64,000 nucleotides of DNA from an uncultured Eubacterium sp. (GCA_910586225.1 CAJUIL010000011.1:1-64000); one strand, 5' to 3'; positions 1-9,049 are shown, numbered from the stretch's first letter. Notes: generated from the sequence alone by a model not told the origin. Numbers and translations: made by a program.

Positions 1-186
1 CATTCCGTCAATGATGGGGAGCATACGGTCAATGACTGCCAGGTCATAGCAGTAGTCTATATTTAGTGCATGGATCATGGCGGTTTCCCCATCATAGCAG
101 CAGTCAACGATGTATCCGGCTTTTTGCAGCTCATCCTGTATGGAACTGCAAAGCTCTATATCATCTTCAAGCAATAGTATTTTCAT
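1..186 (-). CDS. OmpR-type response regulator, N-terminal part (cut by window edge)
   Basis: Only the first 62 codons are present; the gene runs off the left edge. They form the first half of a CheY-like receiver domain: acidic pair D9/D10-type residues in LLLEDD near the N-terminus and the expected phospho-acceptor D53 in the motif VIDRMLP. That motif is typical of OmpR/PhoB-family regulators, so a winged-helix output domain probably follows outside the window. The start is preceded (on the minus strand) by AAAGAGG at good spacing. It is divergent from the lipoprotein/ABC transporter genes at 386-4401 and could regulate them, as regulators of BceAB/VraDE-type exporters do. That link is inference; the output domain is not visible. 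Confidence 0.85.
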   Translation of the reverse strand, partial: MKILLLEDDIELCSSIQDELQKAGYIVDCCYDGETAMIHALNIDYCYDLAVIDRMLPIIDGM

Positions 187-385
187 GATATCAAATCCTC
201 TTTCTGTGGTGTCACTCCATATATGTCTGGAAAGACATTTTCCATTTGCTGTAACTATTTCTATTTAGTATAGCAGATAATTCTATAAAAATCCTATAAA
301 AAATGATGTTTTCATCGATGTCGGTTACAAGATTTTTTTAGGACTTTCCGTTACAATGAAAAAAAACAGAAAGGAAGATTTTATT

Positions 386-967
386 ATGAAAAATCAAAAA
401 ATGTGGAAAGGCTTTGTAATGGGATTGTGCATAGCAGCACTTACAGGATGCGGCGCTGGAGCAGATGAAAATCATAATATTGCTCCTAAAGCAGATGATG
501 CAGGCAGCAATGGCATCCATAAAAACAAAGACAATTCCCAACCAGATGATAACGGAACGAACGGAGCAGACGCATCACAGGAGAAGCCGGATCATACAAC
601 CGCTAATAGCACAGATGAGAAAGTGGATGCAGAAAGTCTGTATTTAGCAGCGGCTATGACAGGGAGCGTTGTGGAATTTTCCGATGGCAGCTGTACAGTA
701 AGTGCCTGCAAAACGGAGGATGATGGAAAAACGGGCGTAGCTTCTGCACCTGGGTATGAAAGCGAGGATACAAATGTAGAGGTGACATATCAGGAGGACT
801 GTGTGGTGCAGATTGCAGTGATTGATATTTCAACCGGGATTGCAGAATTGGAGCAGGCGTCTATACCTGACATCAAGAAACAGGCAAGTGTCATTATCTA
901 TGGAAGCTTTGAGGACGCACATCATGTATCGGCAGAGAAAGTGATCATCTGTCATAGGACAGCCTGA
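386..967 (+). CDS. Putative lipoprotein of the ABC transporter operon
   Basis: A 193-residue protein with a lipoprotein signal: basic start, hydrophobic stretch and the lipobox LTGC, with C22 as lipidation site. Residues about 23-75 are a hydrophilic linker rich in N, D, T and S; the rest is a small mixed domain of unknown family. An ATG ten codons further upstream exists, but the start at 386 has GAAAGGAAG before it and places the signal peptide at the N-terminus. It lies 16 bases before an FtsX permease, so it is probably the extracytoplasmic partner of that transporter (inference from position). I do not recognise a family. Confidence 0.75.
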   Translation: MKNQKMWKGFVMGLCIAALTGCGAGADENHNIAPKADDAGSNGIHKNKDNSQPDDNGTNGADASQEKPDHTTANSTDEKVDAESLYLAAAMTGSVVEFSDGSCTVSACKTEDDGKTGVASAPGYESEDTNVEVTYQEDCVVQIAVIDISTGIAELEQASIPDIKKQASVIIYGSFEDAHHVSAEKVIICHRTA

Positions 968-983
968 ACAGGAGGGATGGATC

Positions 984-2201
984 TTGAAATTTTATCAGCT
1001 TGCATTCCGGTATTTATATCGAAAGAAGTCTAAGACATTTTGTTTGCTTTTGGTATTGCTGTTTATAAACAGCATGATCTTGAGTACTTATATGATCTTG
1101 TATGCCGCAGAAGATTCCCGGATTGCTATGCAGGAAAAGATGGGAAGCAAGGTAGTACTGGAAGTGAAGGAGAGCAGTCAGAGCATGACAGAAAATGAGA
1201 CTCAAGCAATTCGTAATCTGGACGGAGTGATATACGTCAATCGTTTGGCCAGCAGCGCCGTTTATCCTGCGAATTTTAATCCTGTTACAAATAGTGACTC
1301 TGCGGAAGAAAATAACTGGAAAGTAACGTTGCTGTCCTACGATGATCTGGAGCGTGACAGTGCCTTTGGTGATCTAAGATACCGCTTAATGAAGGGAACT
1401 ATGATTACGGAGGGCTCTGAAAAAGGGGCTGTGGTCAATGGTATGCTGGCGGATGCGAATGGTCTTGCAATCGGGGATGAGCTGAAAGTCGGAACTGAAA
1501 CCGGGAATGTGATCAGCGTAAAGATCATAGGTGTTTTCTCCGCAGGAAGTGAGAGAAACCAGATGGATACCTTGCCAGCAGTCAACCGTATCGAAAACCA
1601 GATTTTTATTGACAATGGATCCTATACGGAGCTGTTTGATCGTGTAGGTTACCATAAGATAGCGGTATATACCAAAAATCCAGATCAAATAGATGTTCTG
1701 GTACAGGAATTAGAAGGTTTTTTAGGCAACAGAGTGGAAGCTGCAGCTGCTGATCGGTTATATCGTCAGTTGGAGGTGCCGCTGAACAGGATCGAGCGTG
1801 TGCTCAAGCTGATGCTGATATTTACGTTGGCTGCAGGGGGAATCATTACTTCCCTTTTACTTGGTATGTGGATGCGGTCGAGAAAAAGAGAAATGGCTGT
1901 TTTTATCAGTATGGGAAAAAGAAAAACGGATATTTTTATGCAGGTTTTTATGGAAACAGCAGCCGTCTTTTGCTTGTCTGTATGCGGTGCCTGTGTAATG
2001 GGAAGTGGAATGGCAGGAATTATAAAAAAACTGCTTATGGAAAAAAATACAGCGGCGTTCGTATCTGTTTCCTTACAGGCAAGGGATATTGGGGCAATGT
2101 CTTTGGCAGGAGGCTGTATAGCCGTTCTTGCTGTCTGCATTTCCTTGCTGCCCATTTTAAGGACAGATCCAAAAGACATTTTATCAAATATGGAGGGATA
2201 G
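984..2201 (+). CDS. ABC transporter permease, FtsX/MacB type (first of two)
   Basis: 405 residues with FtsX-family topology: one N-terminal membrane helix (about 14-36), a large extracytoplasmic region (about 40-265) and three C-terminal helices (about 275-300, 322-345, 370-392). The loop RSRKREMAVFISMGKRK after the second helix and the ending TDPKDIL are family hallmarks. The start is TTG at 984 behind GGAGGG; the nearby ATG at 977 is out of frame. Such permeases move peptide antibiotics or lipids, or transmit mechanical signals, rather than importing nutrients. It works with the next permease and the ATPase at 3697. Substrate unknown. Confidence 0.88.
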   Translation: MKFYQLAFRYLYRKKSKTFCLLLVLLFINSMILSTYMILYAAEDSRIAMQEKMGSKVVLEVKESSQSMTENETQAIRNLDGVIYVNRLASSAVYPANFNPVTNSDSAEENNWKVTLLSYDDLERDSAFGDLRYRLMKGTMITEGSEKGAVVNGMLADANGLAIGDELKVGTETGNVISVKIIGVFSAGSERNQMDTLPAVNRIENQIFIDNGSYTELFDRVGYHKIAVYTKNPDQIDVLVQELEGFLGNRVEAAAADRLYRQLEVPLNRIERVLKLMLIFTLAAGGIITSLLLGMWMRSRKREMAVFISMGKRKTDIFMQVFMETAAVFCLSVCGACVMGSGMAGIIKKLLMEKNTAAFVSVSLQARDIGAMSLAGGCIAVLAVCISLLPILRTDPKDILSNMEG

Positions 2202-2204
2202 TAA

Positions 2205-3647
2205 ATGAATGGTTTTAGTTTGGCATGGCGTTCTGTTATTCGAAAGCCTGTAAAAAGTGTCTTGCTGTTTACAACGGTATTTATCATCAGCCTGCTGCTT
2301 TTGTCTGGAATGAGCAGCGGGAAAGCAACAATCCTAATGCAGGATCATACAAGGCAGGCAGTCGGGGCAGGGCTTTTGCTGGAAGAAAATGAAGCAAACC
2401 GTCACCAAAGGATCGATGCGTTAGCAAGGCAGCTTGGTCATAAGGAAGGTAGCTTAGGCGGATACCATCAGAAAAAAATTACAGTCAACGGAGAAGAAAG
2501 CTGGAGAACATGGACGGATCATTCTTTTGAAACGCTCTTCGTAGAGGATATTGAAATCATAGCAGGCACAGAAGGGATTGCTGACTACAATATCACAACC
2601 GTTACAACTGCTGTAAGACCTGTTGATTTTATCCGTATTGAGGATGAGGATGTGGACCAGTATAGTGATCTTGGAGGCGTGTCGCTGATTGGAAACAAAG
2701 ATCTGTCTATGGACGCTGATTTTCTTTCCGGCAATGCTTTTATTACGGACGGCAGAATGATGAAAGAAGGTGAAAAGGATGTCTGTGTCATTTCATCAGA
2801 GCTTGCAGATAAAAATCAATTAAAAATTGGAAGCCGAATCAGATTTGGTAATTGTCGTGATAAAGAAGATACTGTGATTCATGAAGCTGAAGTGGTTGGG
2901 ATCTATCAGGTGAATCAGCCAATAACCCCTTATATGTATGGGGATACTTACCGATCTGAAAATATTATTTTTACGGATTTGGATTTTCCTGAAAAGGCGG
3001 ATGGAAAAGCTGGCGATCCCTTATATGTAAAGGCATATTTTAAGGTTGCAGATGTGAAGGATTATGAAACGGTAAAGAAACGTGTTATGGAGGCAGATAT
3101 CGCATGGGAACGATATGATCTGATTGACAATAATGGAACGATGAATACCCTGTCCGCAAATTTTAATGAAATGGAGAAGTACAGCAAAGTTTTAGTCTGG
3201 GTAATTTCAGGAGCAAGTCTGGTTATTTTGTTTCTTATTTTTCAGTTTTGGATGAAAAGCCGGAATAGGGAAATCGGAATGATGTTGTCCATGGGAACTA
3301 CAAAGATCCAGATTTTAGCGCAGATCATGACAGAAGCGCTGATGATCGCATCAGTGGGCGTGCTGCTTTCCTTTTTAGCGGCGCCGGGAGTGTCAGGCCT
3401 GATGGCGGATTATCTGGTAGAACAGCAGATACAGAGTGCGGAAGAACAGGATGTATTGGATGAGGGAAAAGTAGCATTTTCTTATGAAAAATCGGAGCAG
3501 AGCGTGGTGGGTGTGCAGGCGGAAATTACCGCTGGGATGTTCATACAGGATACTGCGGGAACGGCGCTTCTGATCACCATATCTGTATGCGTATCAGGTA
3601 TTGCCCTATGGAAAAAAAATCCCAAGGATATTTTGCAGGATCTATAA
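2205..3647 (+). CDS. ABC transporter permease, FtsX/MacB type (second of two)
   Basis: 480 residues, starting 3 bases after the preceding permease, so probably translationally coupled. Same architecture: N-terminal helix (about 17-35), extracytoplasmic domain (about 40-325), then three helices with the MKSRNREIGMMLSMG loop and the ending NPKDILQDL. The extracytoplasmic domain is larger than in the first permease, and an acidic stretch precedes the last helix. Together the two would form a heterodimeric channel for the ATPase at 3697. Export of, or resistance to, a cell-envelope-active compound is the usual role for this arrangement next to two-component genes; the substrate is not evident. 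Confidence 0.88.
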   Translation: MNGFSLAWRSVIRKPVKSVLLFTTVFIISLLLLSGMSSGKATILMQDHTRQAVGAGLLLEENEANRHQRIDALARQLGHKEGSLGGYHQKKITVNGEESWRTWTDHSFETLFVEDIEIIAGTEGIADYNITTVTTAVRPVDFIRIEDEDVDQYSDLGGVSLIGNKDLSMDADFLSGNAFITDGRMMKEGEKDVCVISSELADKNQLKIGSRIRFGNCRDKEDTVIHEAEVVGIYQVNQPITPYMYGDTYRSENIIFTDLDFPEKADGKAGDPLYVKAYFKVADVKDYETVKKRVMEADIAWERYDLIDNNGTMNTLSANFNEMEKYSKVLVWVISGASLVILFLIFQFWMKSRNREIGMMLSMGTTKIQILAQIMTEALMIASVGVLLSFLAAPGVSGLMADYLVEQQIQSAEEQDVLDEGKVAFSYEKSEQSVVGVQAEITAGMFIQDTAGTALLITISVCVSGIALWKKNPKDILQDL

Positions 3648-3696
3648 ACAGTTGATAGGCGCAGATAGTTAGAGACAAGTTAAGGAGGACGGTTGA

Positions 3697-4401
3697 ATGA
3701 TATTAGAAGCAAGAAATGTGGAATATGCATATCAATCCCAAAAGGATCGGAAAGTTTTAGACAATATTTCTGTCCGGTTTGAAGAAAAAACGTTTTATAC
3801 GATCATTGGAGCCAGCGGAGCCGGAAAAACAACACTTTTATCTTTGCTGGCAGGGCTTGACAGACCAACCGGAGGTACTGTTTTATATGAAGGGGAAGAT
3901 ATCCTTACGAAAGGCTTGGATCATCACAGAAAGAATCAAGTATCCTTAGTTTTTCAGGAATACAATCTGATTGATTATCTAACCGCGGAGGAAAATGTAA
4001 GATTAGGAGGAACCGATCAACCAGAGGAACTGCTTTCAAAAGTGAATATTCCGCAGGAGGCATGGAAAAGAAATGTGATGAAGCTGTCTGGCGGGCAGCA
4101 GCAGCGGGTAGCGATTGCAAGAGCGCTGGCAAGCAATGCAAAAGTTTTGCTGGCGGATGAGCCGACGGGGAATCTGGATGAACAGACCGCAGCAGGCATC
4201 ATTGAGTTATTAAAGCGGACTGCGCATGAGCTTGGTAAATGTGTAATTGTGGTGACGCATAGTAAATATTTAGCAGATGAGTCAGATGAGATTGTGCAGA
4301 TTTTGAATGGAAAGATTGATTCTGACCTTTCGTTCCCGAAAAGTGGTCATTTCGTTCCCTCCGCCCCAAAAACGGAAAATTTCAGCCGATATAAAAAGTG
4401 A
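3697..4401 (+). CDS. ABC transporter ATP-binding protein (MacB/LolD-like)
   Basis: 234 residues. Walker A is GASGAGKT (38-45), the ABC signature LSGGQQQR begins near residue 130, and Walker B VLLADEPTGNLD lies near 148-159, followed by a switch histidine in VVTHSK. This is the lipoprotein/antimicrobial-peptide exporter class that pairs with FtsX permeases. The start has AAGGAGGA. Oddity: the family normally ends shortly after the ILNGKI segment, but here about 25 extra polar residues follow. These may be read-through into sequence acquired by a rearrangement just before the damaged regulator gene. Confidence 0.9.
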   Translation: MILEARNVEYAYQSQKDRKVLDNISVRFEEKTFYTIIGASGAGKTTLLSLLAGLDRPTGGTVLYEGEDILTKGLDHHRKNQVSLVFQEYNLIDYLTAEENVRLGGTDQPEELLSKVNIPQEAWKRNVMKLSGGQQQRVAIARALASNAKVLLADEPTGNLDEQTAAGIIELLKRTAHELGKCVIVVTHSKYLADESDEIVQILNGKIDSDLSFPKSGHFVPSAPKTENFSRYKK

Positions 4402-4430
4402 ATGCCGATACGGATTTGAGGTGATGGATT

Positions 4431-4910
4431 TTGGAAATAGCAGTTGTAGATGATGAAAAAGCGATCAGGGAGCATATCTGCTCCCTGATAAAAGAACAGC
4501 AGCCGGAGAGTCGAATCGAAGCCTATGCTGCAGGTGAGGAGCTGCTTGCATCCGGAAAGCGGTTTGACATCGTTTTCCTTGACATACAGATGGAGGGCAT
4601 GAAGGGAAATTTGCGGAGGTGCTGGAGCGGAACCTTACCCTTGACCAGTCAGAAATCCTGTATATCGAGAGCAGGGCAAAAAAAGCAGAGATACACACGG
4701 TAAGGCAGAACCTAGAAATCTATGCGGCGATGGATGAGCTGGAAGGGCAGCTTGGGGAGGAGTTTTACCGCTGTCACCGGGCGTACATCGTGAACATGGA
4801 CTATAACCCTTACGAGTGGCGACAGGGTGTATTTGGCGAAAAAGAAGTATGGCGAGTTTGTGAAAGCTTATATGTGGCACCTGCAGAGCGGAGGTGTGTC
4901 CCGTGTTTAA
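4431..4910 (+). pseudogene. LytTR (AgrA/VirR-type) response regulator with two internal deletions
   Basis: The first about 55 codons encode the front of a receiver domain (VVDDE, then the phospho-site motif VFLDIQMEGM). At about 4600 the reading frame breaks and the second half of the receiver is missing. From about 4605 another frame encodes a LytTR DNA-binding domain (SEILYIES, then the RCHRAYIVN motif). At about 4803 a second break occurs; the LytTR end continues in a third frame (VYLAKKKYGEFVKAYM) to a TAA at 4908-4910. An intact protein would be about 240 residues, so two out-of-frame deletions removed roughly 80. The remnant begins at TTG 4431 behind GAGGTG. Its partner kinase, whose start overlaps the stop, looks intact. 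Confidence 0.8.
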
Positions 4911-6357
4911 AGCAGAGGATGTGTTATATGCGGCGCTGCTGGTGTTTCAGAGGTACTGCCTGCAGTATTTCTTAGGGAGCTTTTTGGAAACGAGGATGAA
5001 AAGCAGATGGGTCGGGCTGTATGTGGCGGGGTTATATGTGGCTCTTAGGACAGCTGTGGTATGGTGTTTCCCGCCGGGATATGAAGATTACAGGGTGGCA
5101 GCCGGGACGCTGGCATTGTCGCTCTGCATCCTGTCAGCCCTTGCTGTGTGCTTTTATCAGGCATTGCGCCCAGTCACGGTTTTTCTCGTGGTTTCGTTCC
5201 AGTTAGTGATGAATATCAGTGCTTATATGGCAGTCATTTTGGTTGGTAAACCGGGAAACAAATTGCCGGATGTGTGGAACTGGTGTGTTAGAAAAAGGAT
5301 CATCACATCTGAAAAGAGTCTTGCTCTTGCAGTCTGGGTCGGAACCGTCTTTGTGTTAGTTCTCCAGCATTTGATGATTGCCCTCCTGCTGCATTTTTCA
5401 TTGAGAAAAATGGTACACAGCTTTCAAGAAAAGAATTATGCCATGAACCAGACGGAACTGCTTTTTATCCTTACCCCATCGGCGGTGGGCATGATGATCT
5501 GTATGCTTTTGCGTATCATTATGATTACAGTGGAGGACGGTGTTCCTAAAATGCTGTATGATAGATACCCGGTCCTAGTTGTAATAATACCTGCAATCCT
5601 GCTCCTGTCGCTGCTTTCGATTTTATATGGGGTGAAGCTGTTTCAGGACATGATCTATTGGAACAAGGAAAAGAGCGGCAGGATCGTCCTAGAAAATCAG
5701 ATCAGCAGCCTGCAGGAACATATGGAAGAGATGGAGCGCATTTATTCCGGCATCCGGGGTATGAAGCATGACATGAAGAACACGCTTGCTGTCATCCAGA
5801 GGCTTTCCACAGGGGAAGGGAACGGGGAGCTGCAGGAGTACCTGTCAGAGCTGAACAAAGGGCTTGAAAAGCTGCGGGTGCGGTTCAGGACGGGAAATAC
5901 GGTGGTGGATACTTTGCTAAACATGAAATACCATGAGGCGGTGCGGGATATGCCTGACTTAAGGATGGATACGGATAAGATGCTGCTCCCGCAGAAAATT
6001 GCGATACACAGCTATGACGTAGGTGTAATCTTAGGAAACGAAATAGATAATGCGATCGAAGCCTGCCGGAAGCTGAAAGTGAAAGAGCCGGAAGCGATTG
6101 TCTATATCCGTATCAGTTCTCTGCAGAAAGGAAACCTGCTTATATTGAATGTGGAGAACAGCTTTGACGGTCAGCTGGTGCAAAGACGGCAAGAGGAATT
6201 TCCAGTGACGGATAAAGCAGACAGGGAAAATCACGGAATAGGTCTGGCCAACATCAAGAGTACGGCAGAGAAATATCAGGGAACAATGGACTTTAAGGTA
6301 AAGGGCAGGGTATTTATCCTTTCAGTGATGATGAAAAATGAAAAGGAGGAGAAATAA
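4903..6357 (+). CDS. GHKL-type sensor histidine kinase (AgrC/VirS-like)
   Basis: About 484 residues. The N-terminal about 235 residues hold roughly six membrane helices; a short coiled coil leads to the H-box with phospho-acceptor H289 (KHDMKN). The ATPase domain has an N-box with N379 (LGNEIDNAIEA) and a G-box (HGIGLANI, about 441-448). This is the HPK10-like class that signals to LytTR regulators. Start chosen as GTG 4903, 8 bases after GGAGG at 4890-4894, overlapping the stop of the upstream regulator; GTG 4894 is possible. Because that regulator is broken, the kinase may be orphaned or may signal elsewhere (inference). Confidence 0.87.
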   Translation: MFKAEDVLYAALLVFQRYCLQYFLGSFLETRMKSRWVGLYVAGLYVALRTAVVWCFPPGYEDYRVAAGTLALSLCILSALAVCFYQALRPVTVFLVVSFQLVMNISAYMAVILVGKPGNKLPDVWNWCVRKRIITSEKSLALAVWVGTVFVLVLQHLMIALLLHFSLRKMVHSFQEKNYAMNQTELLFILTPSAVGMMICMLLRIIMITVEDGVPKMLYDRYPVLVVIIPAILLLSLLSILYGVKLFQDMIYWNKEKSGRIVLENQISSLQEHMEEMERIYSGIRGMKHDMKNTLAVIQRLSTGEGNGELQEYLSELNKGLEKLRVRFRTGNTVVDTLLNMKYHEAVRDMPDLRMDTDKMLLPQKIAIHSYDVGVILGNEIDNAIEACRKLKVKEPEAIVYIRISSLQKGNLLILNVENSFDGQLVQRRQEEFPVTDKADRENHGIGLANIKSTAEKYQGTMDFKVKGRVFILSVMMKNEKEEK

Positions 6358-6359
6358 GG

Positions 6360-6918
6360 ATGGATTTTGGGGTGACAGGTAAATTAGGCGGGCACCATTC
6401 GGCGGAGCCATGCCAGAAGAATGCGGTGTCTGATAGAAATGCAGGTGTGAGCTTTGCAAAGATTGCGGCGGCAAAGGCGGCAGGGCAGTCAGAGGCAGCA
6501 GGAATGGATTTTAAGGATCTGTGGCAGGCGAGATATCCCGGAGCCTGCTATGCTTGATTCCAAGGTGCAGGCGAAGATTCATTCTACCATTGGTAAGAAA
6601 GCGATTGTTGTTTCGCCGAAATTGGAAGAAAAGATGAAGAACGACCCGGAACTGGCAAAGCGTGTTACGGCAAAGGTTGAGGACTTTATTGCAGAGCAGG
6701 ATATTCAGAATCCGAATCCCCGGAAAGGCTATCTGATCGCATTAGATGAAAATGGGGATATCGCACACGCCTGCGTGACAAGTGAAAAGATGTCAGTGTC
6801 ATCGGCAGATTTCATAAAAGCCCGCAAAGCGGGAAGAAATGAGGCTGTATGGGAAGCAATGCCGCACGTAAAAAGCAGCAGGTGTGACTTTGAAAGGCTT
6901 AGGAACAGAACATTTTAA
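6360..6918 (+). pseudogene. DUF3879-like gene with internal out-of-frame deletion
   Basis: The first frame (6360-6557) encodes the N-terminal part with the segment DFKDLWQARYPGA, then stops. The C-terminal part (EPAMLDSKVQAKI and on to 6918) continues in another frame from about 6544. Family members I recall carry several dozen residues between these segments, so an internal deletion is the simplest explanation. The junction region GGAGCCTGCTATG would fit both flanks (microhomology). The family occurs in Lachnospiraceae next to DUF6033 genes, as here. Function unknown; the family assignment is from memory of sequence similarity. Confidence 0.6.
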
Positions 6919-6931
6919 GGAGGACGATAGT

Positions 6932-7672
6932 ATGGCAATTTCAGGAATTGGAAGCAACTACAGCAACGTGTACGAGGGTACATACGCATCGCTGAAAAAT
7001 GATGCAGGAAAGAAAGCAGAAACGAAAGAAGATGCGCCTGCAAAGACAGCAGCGACATCCGATTATTACTCCTATTTACAGAAGAATTATGACTGTATGT
7101 CCAATGGCAGCGTAGCAATATCCAGTGCATATCTAAAGAAATGTTCAGATGATCCGGCAAAAGCGAAGGAATTGGAAGATTTCCTGAAAAAGATACCAGA
7201 GCTTGAAAAGCAGGGGTATGAACAGCTTTCCGCACAGAACAAGGCTTTGGGCGGGACAGTGACTTATTACCAGCAGACATGGATGGTTCATAAGGACGGC
7301 AGCATACAGAGTACCGTATACTCTGTAACTGAAACAGGAATGACCAATGCAGAAAAAATGAAGAAGAGCATGGATGAGCGTTTGGAAAAACAGAAGGAAA
7401 AGAAAGAAAAAACAGAAAAAACAGAAAAAACAGAAAAAGCAGAAGAAAAGAAGGTAGAAAAAGAAGAGAAAGAAGAAGAAAAGAAAGCGGAAAAAGCAAA
7501 GCAGGGTGAAAAGCTGGATGGAGGTACGGAGAAAGTTGCTGTGTCAGGGGCACTGGGACCGGAGATTACAATCAAGTATGTGGATGCAGCATCTGAGCTG
7601 GAGGCAAAGGCGATGATGCAGAAAGAAAAGCTAGAAGATGCGTATTATCTTAAGTTTGATGTGAATATTTAG
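6932..7672 (+). CDS. DUF6033-like protein with Lys/Glu-rich tail
   Basis: 246 residues starting at ATG 6932, 6 bases after AAGGAGGACG. The N-terminal half has the pattern I associate with DUF6033 proteins of Lachnospiraceae: a SNYSNVYEG-like start, a YYSYLQKNYDC segment, then VAISSAYLKKC and a conserved ETxxVHKDGSI-like stretch. Residues about 150-200 are a low-complexity Lys/Glu/Thr run made of near-identical KTE units, followed by a short conserved C-terminus. No signal peptide or membrane segment. Role unknown. It follows the deleted DUF3879-like gene by 13 bases and ends at a strong terminator. Confidence 0.65.
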   Translation: MAISGIGSNYSNVYEGTYASLKNDAGKKAETKEDAPAKTAATSDYYSYLQKNYDCMSNGSVAISSAYLKKCSDDPAKAKELEDFLKKIPELEKQGYEQLSAQNKALGGTVTYYQQTWMVHKDGSIQSTVYSVTETGMTNAEKMKKSMDERLEKQKEKKEKTEKTEKTEKAEEKKVEKEEKEEEKKAEKAKQGEKLDGGTEKVAVSGALGPEITIKYVDAASELEAKAMMQKEKLEDAYYLKFDVNI

Positions 7673-7720
7673 GATGTCCAGTGTGACGTTTTTGTATTTT
7701 ATTATTTGGAGGGATATGAT

Positions 7721-7763
7721 ACGAACACGGAAACTTGCTGAGAGTTTCCGTGTTCGTTTTTTT
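7721..7763 (+). terminator. Rho-independent terminator
   Basis: A perfect 15-bp stem (7721-7735 with 7743-7757) with a 7-base loop, followed by a run of eight T before 7764. It closes the DUF6033 transcript. The facing S1 gene ends at 7808. Confidence 0.93.
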
Positions 7764-7807
7764 CATCCAATAAATTGAAAAGAGCAGGATTTTTTTACAG
7801 AGGAAGT

Positions 7808-8725
7808 TTACTGCAGGTTCAGCTTTGCGATCAGTGCGCCAAGTGATGTAGACGCCGATTCACCAGAGCTGTATTCTTTTGCCTGCGGTGAGTCGGAAGC
7901 ATCGGTATCTGCAGCTTCTTCCAGCGCGCGGATACTAAGGGAGATCCGGTTATCATTCGTATTCAGTATTTTTGCGCGTACGGTCTGTCCGGTTTTTAAC
8001 ACCTCGGAAGGCTTGCGTATCCGGCGTCCGCAGATCTGGGATACATGGACCAGACCGGTCAGCCCATTTCCAATATTTACAAATGCACCATAATTGGTCA
8101 GGCTTTCCACGACGCCTTCCACTACGGTTCCCGGTACGAGCATGGAAATGCGGTGGCTTCGCTCTTCCTCCGCGCGCTCTTTTAAGACAGATTTGGCAGA
8201 CAGTACCAGCTTTTCCTTGTGCGGGTCTGCCGTGATAACACGAACTTCCAGGTCTTTACCGACAAATTCTGAGGGATCCTCTACATAATCCAGACTTAGC
8301 TGGGAGGCAGGGATAAAGCCGCGCAGACCCTCGGCGTATGCGATGACGCCTGCATTTACGGTTTCTTTGATATGGACAGTTAAAACGGTTTCATTGTCCA
8401 TAGCCGTCTTTAATTTCTCCCAGCCGAGCATTTGATTTGCTTCCTTTTTGGATAATAAAATATTACCCTCGCCATCGTCCAGACGGATCACTGTCGCTTG
8501 GATCTCGTCACCCGGATGCAGATTTTCCATGATCGAATAGTCAGGATCGTCGCTCAAATCTTCTGCGCGGATAATGCCTGGCGCGTAATATTTTAGATCT
8601 AAAACAGCCTCCTGTTCAGATACGGAAATGACGGTTGCGGTCAGGATGTCGCCTTCGCTGATACGGCGGAAAGAGGCTTCAAGTTCTGCTTTGTAATCTT
8701 CCATTGTTTCGATATGTTCTTCCAC
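7808..8725 (-). CDS. S1 RNA-binding domain protein (ribosomal protein S1-like)
   Basis: 305 residues with three consecutive S1 (OB-fold) domains at about 22-95, 105-178 and 197-270. The third is the most canonical (GVVESLTNYGAFVNIGNGLTGLVHVSQI). Firmicute proteins of this size are annotated as S1-like or YpfD/RpsA homologues and bind mRNA or the ribosome. They are shorter than the six-domain proteobacterial S1. The start is GTG at 8725, 8 bases after GAAAGGG; an ATG seven codons inside lacks a comparable site. The last about 35 residues are Ser/Ala-rich and probably disordered. Its own promoter is at 8788-8816. Confidence 0.88.
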   Translation of the reverse strand: MEEHIETMEDYKAELEASFRRISEGDILTATVISVSEQEAVLDLKYYAPGIIRAEDLSDDPDYSIMENLHPGDEIQATVIRLDDGEGNILLSKKEANQMLGWEKLKTAMDNETVLTVHIKETVNAGVIAYAEGLRGFIPASQLSLDYVEDPSEFVGKDLEVRVITADPHKEKLVLSAKSVLKERAEEERSHRISMLVPGTVVEGVVESLTNYGAFVNIGNGLTGLVHVSQICGRRIRKPSEVLKTGQTVRAKILNTNDNRISLSIRALEEAADTDASDSPQAKEYSSGESASTSLGALIAKLNLQ

Positions 8726-8787
8726 TGTATGATCCCTTTCTTATAATAGATATTTTTTCGTTTTTTTGTTGCGAAATGATTGCATTC

Positions 8788-8816
8788 ATTATATAAGATT
8801 CCATCCAAGAAGGCAA
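8788..8816 (-). promoter_or_regulatory. SigA-type promoter of the S1-domain gene
   Basis: On the minus strand: TTGCCT at 8816-8811, a 17-base spacer, and a perfect TATAAT at 8793-8788. It lies about 65 bases before the GTG start and does not include the MITE at 8867-9000. Confidence 0.75.
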
Positions 8817-8866
8817 GGTAAAAATATAACTGCAATTTTTCATGTAACTGCGAAGTCATCGAATAG

Positions 8867-9000
8867 TTAACAGTTCAGACAAGCTGACCTGTTACCTGCA
8901 AAAATCCATTGAAAATTGCTTCGCGATGGGATTTTTACACGCCTGAATCATGTTGTTACGGTCTTTGCAGCAGGATGCAAAGACCTGCTTGAACTGTTAC
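8867..9000. mobile_element. 134-bp MITE, copy 1, with 8-bp target-site duplication
   Basis: A non-coding 134-bp element whose ends are inverted repeats (TAACAGTTCA at the left, TGAACTGTTA plus C at the right). It is flanked exactly by the 8-bp direct repeat TCGAATAG (8859-8866 and 9001-9008). A second copy at 43236-43369 has the same length, 8 mismatches (94% identity) and a different 8-bp duplication. Inside are a perfect 10-bp hairpin (GGTCTTTGCA/TGCAAAGACC) and an A/T-rich hairpin around the GCTTCGCGATGG region. 8-bp duplications and GTAA ends are typical of IS66-family elements, so a trans-mobilised IS66-type MITE is likely. It sits between divergent promoters. Confidence 0.88.
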
Positions 9001-9049
9001 TCGAATAGATACAAATTTTGGTAACAGTATTCCTATTTCCGAACAGTTG

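Noticed and set aside
6915..7575. Long open frames on the minus strand opposite the DUF6033 gene
   Set aside because: They arise from the A/G-rich Lys/Glu repeat read backwards (Phe/Ser/Leu-rich, low complexity), with no ribosome binding site.
8867..9000. The 134-bp repeat as a riboswitch or conserved ncRNA
   Set aside because: Both copies are bounded exactly by different 8-bp duplications, which shows transposition; copy 1 lies outside both neighbouring transcripts.
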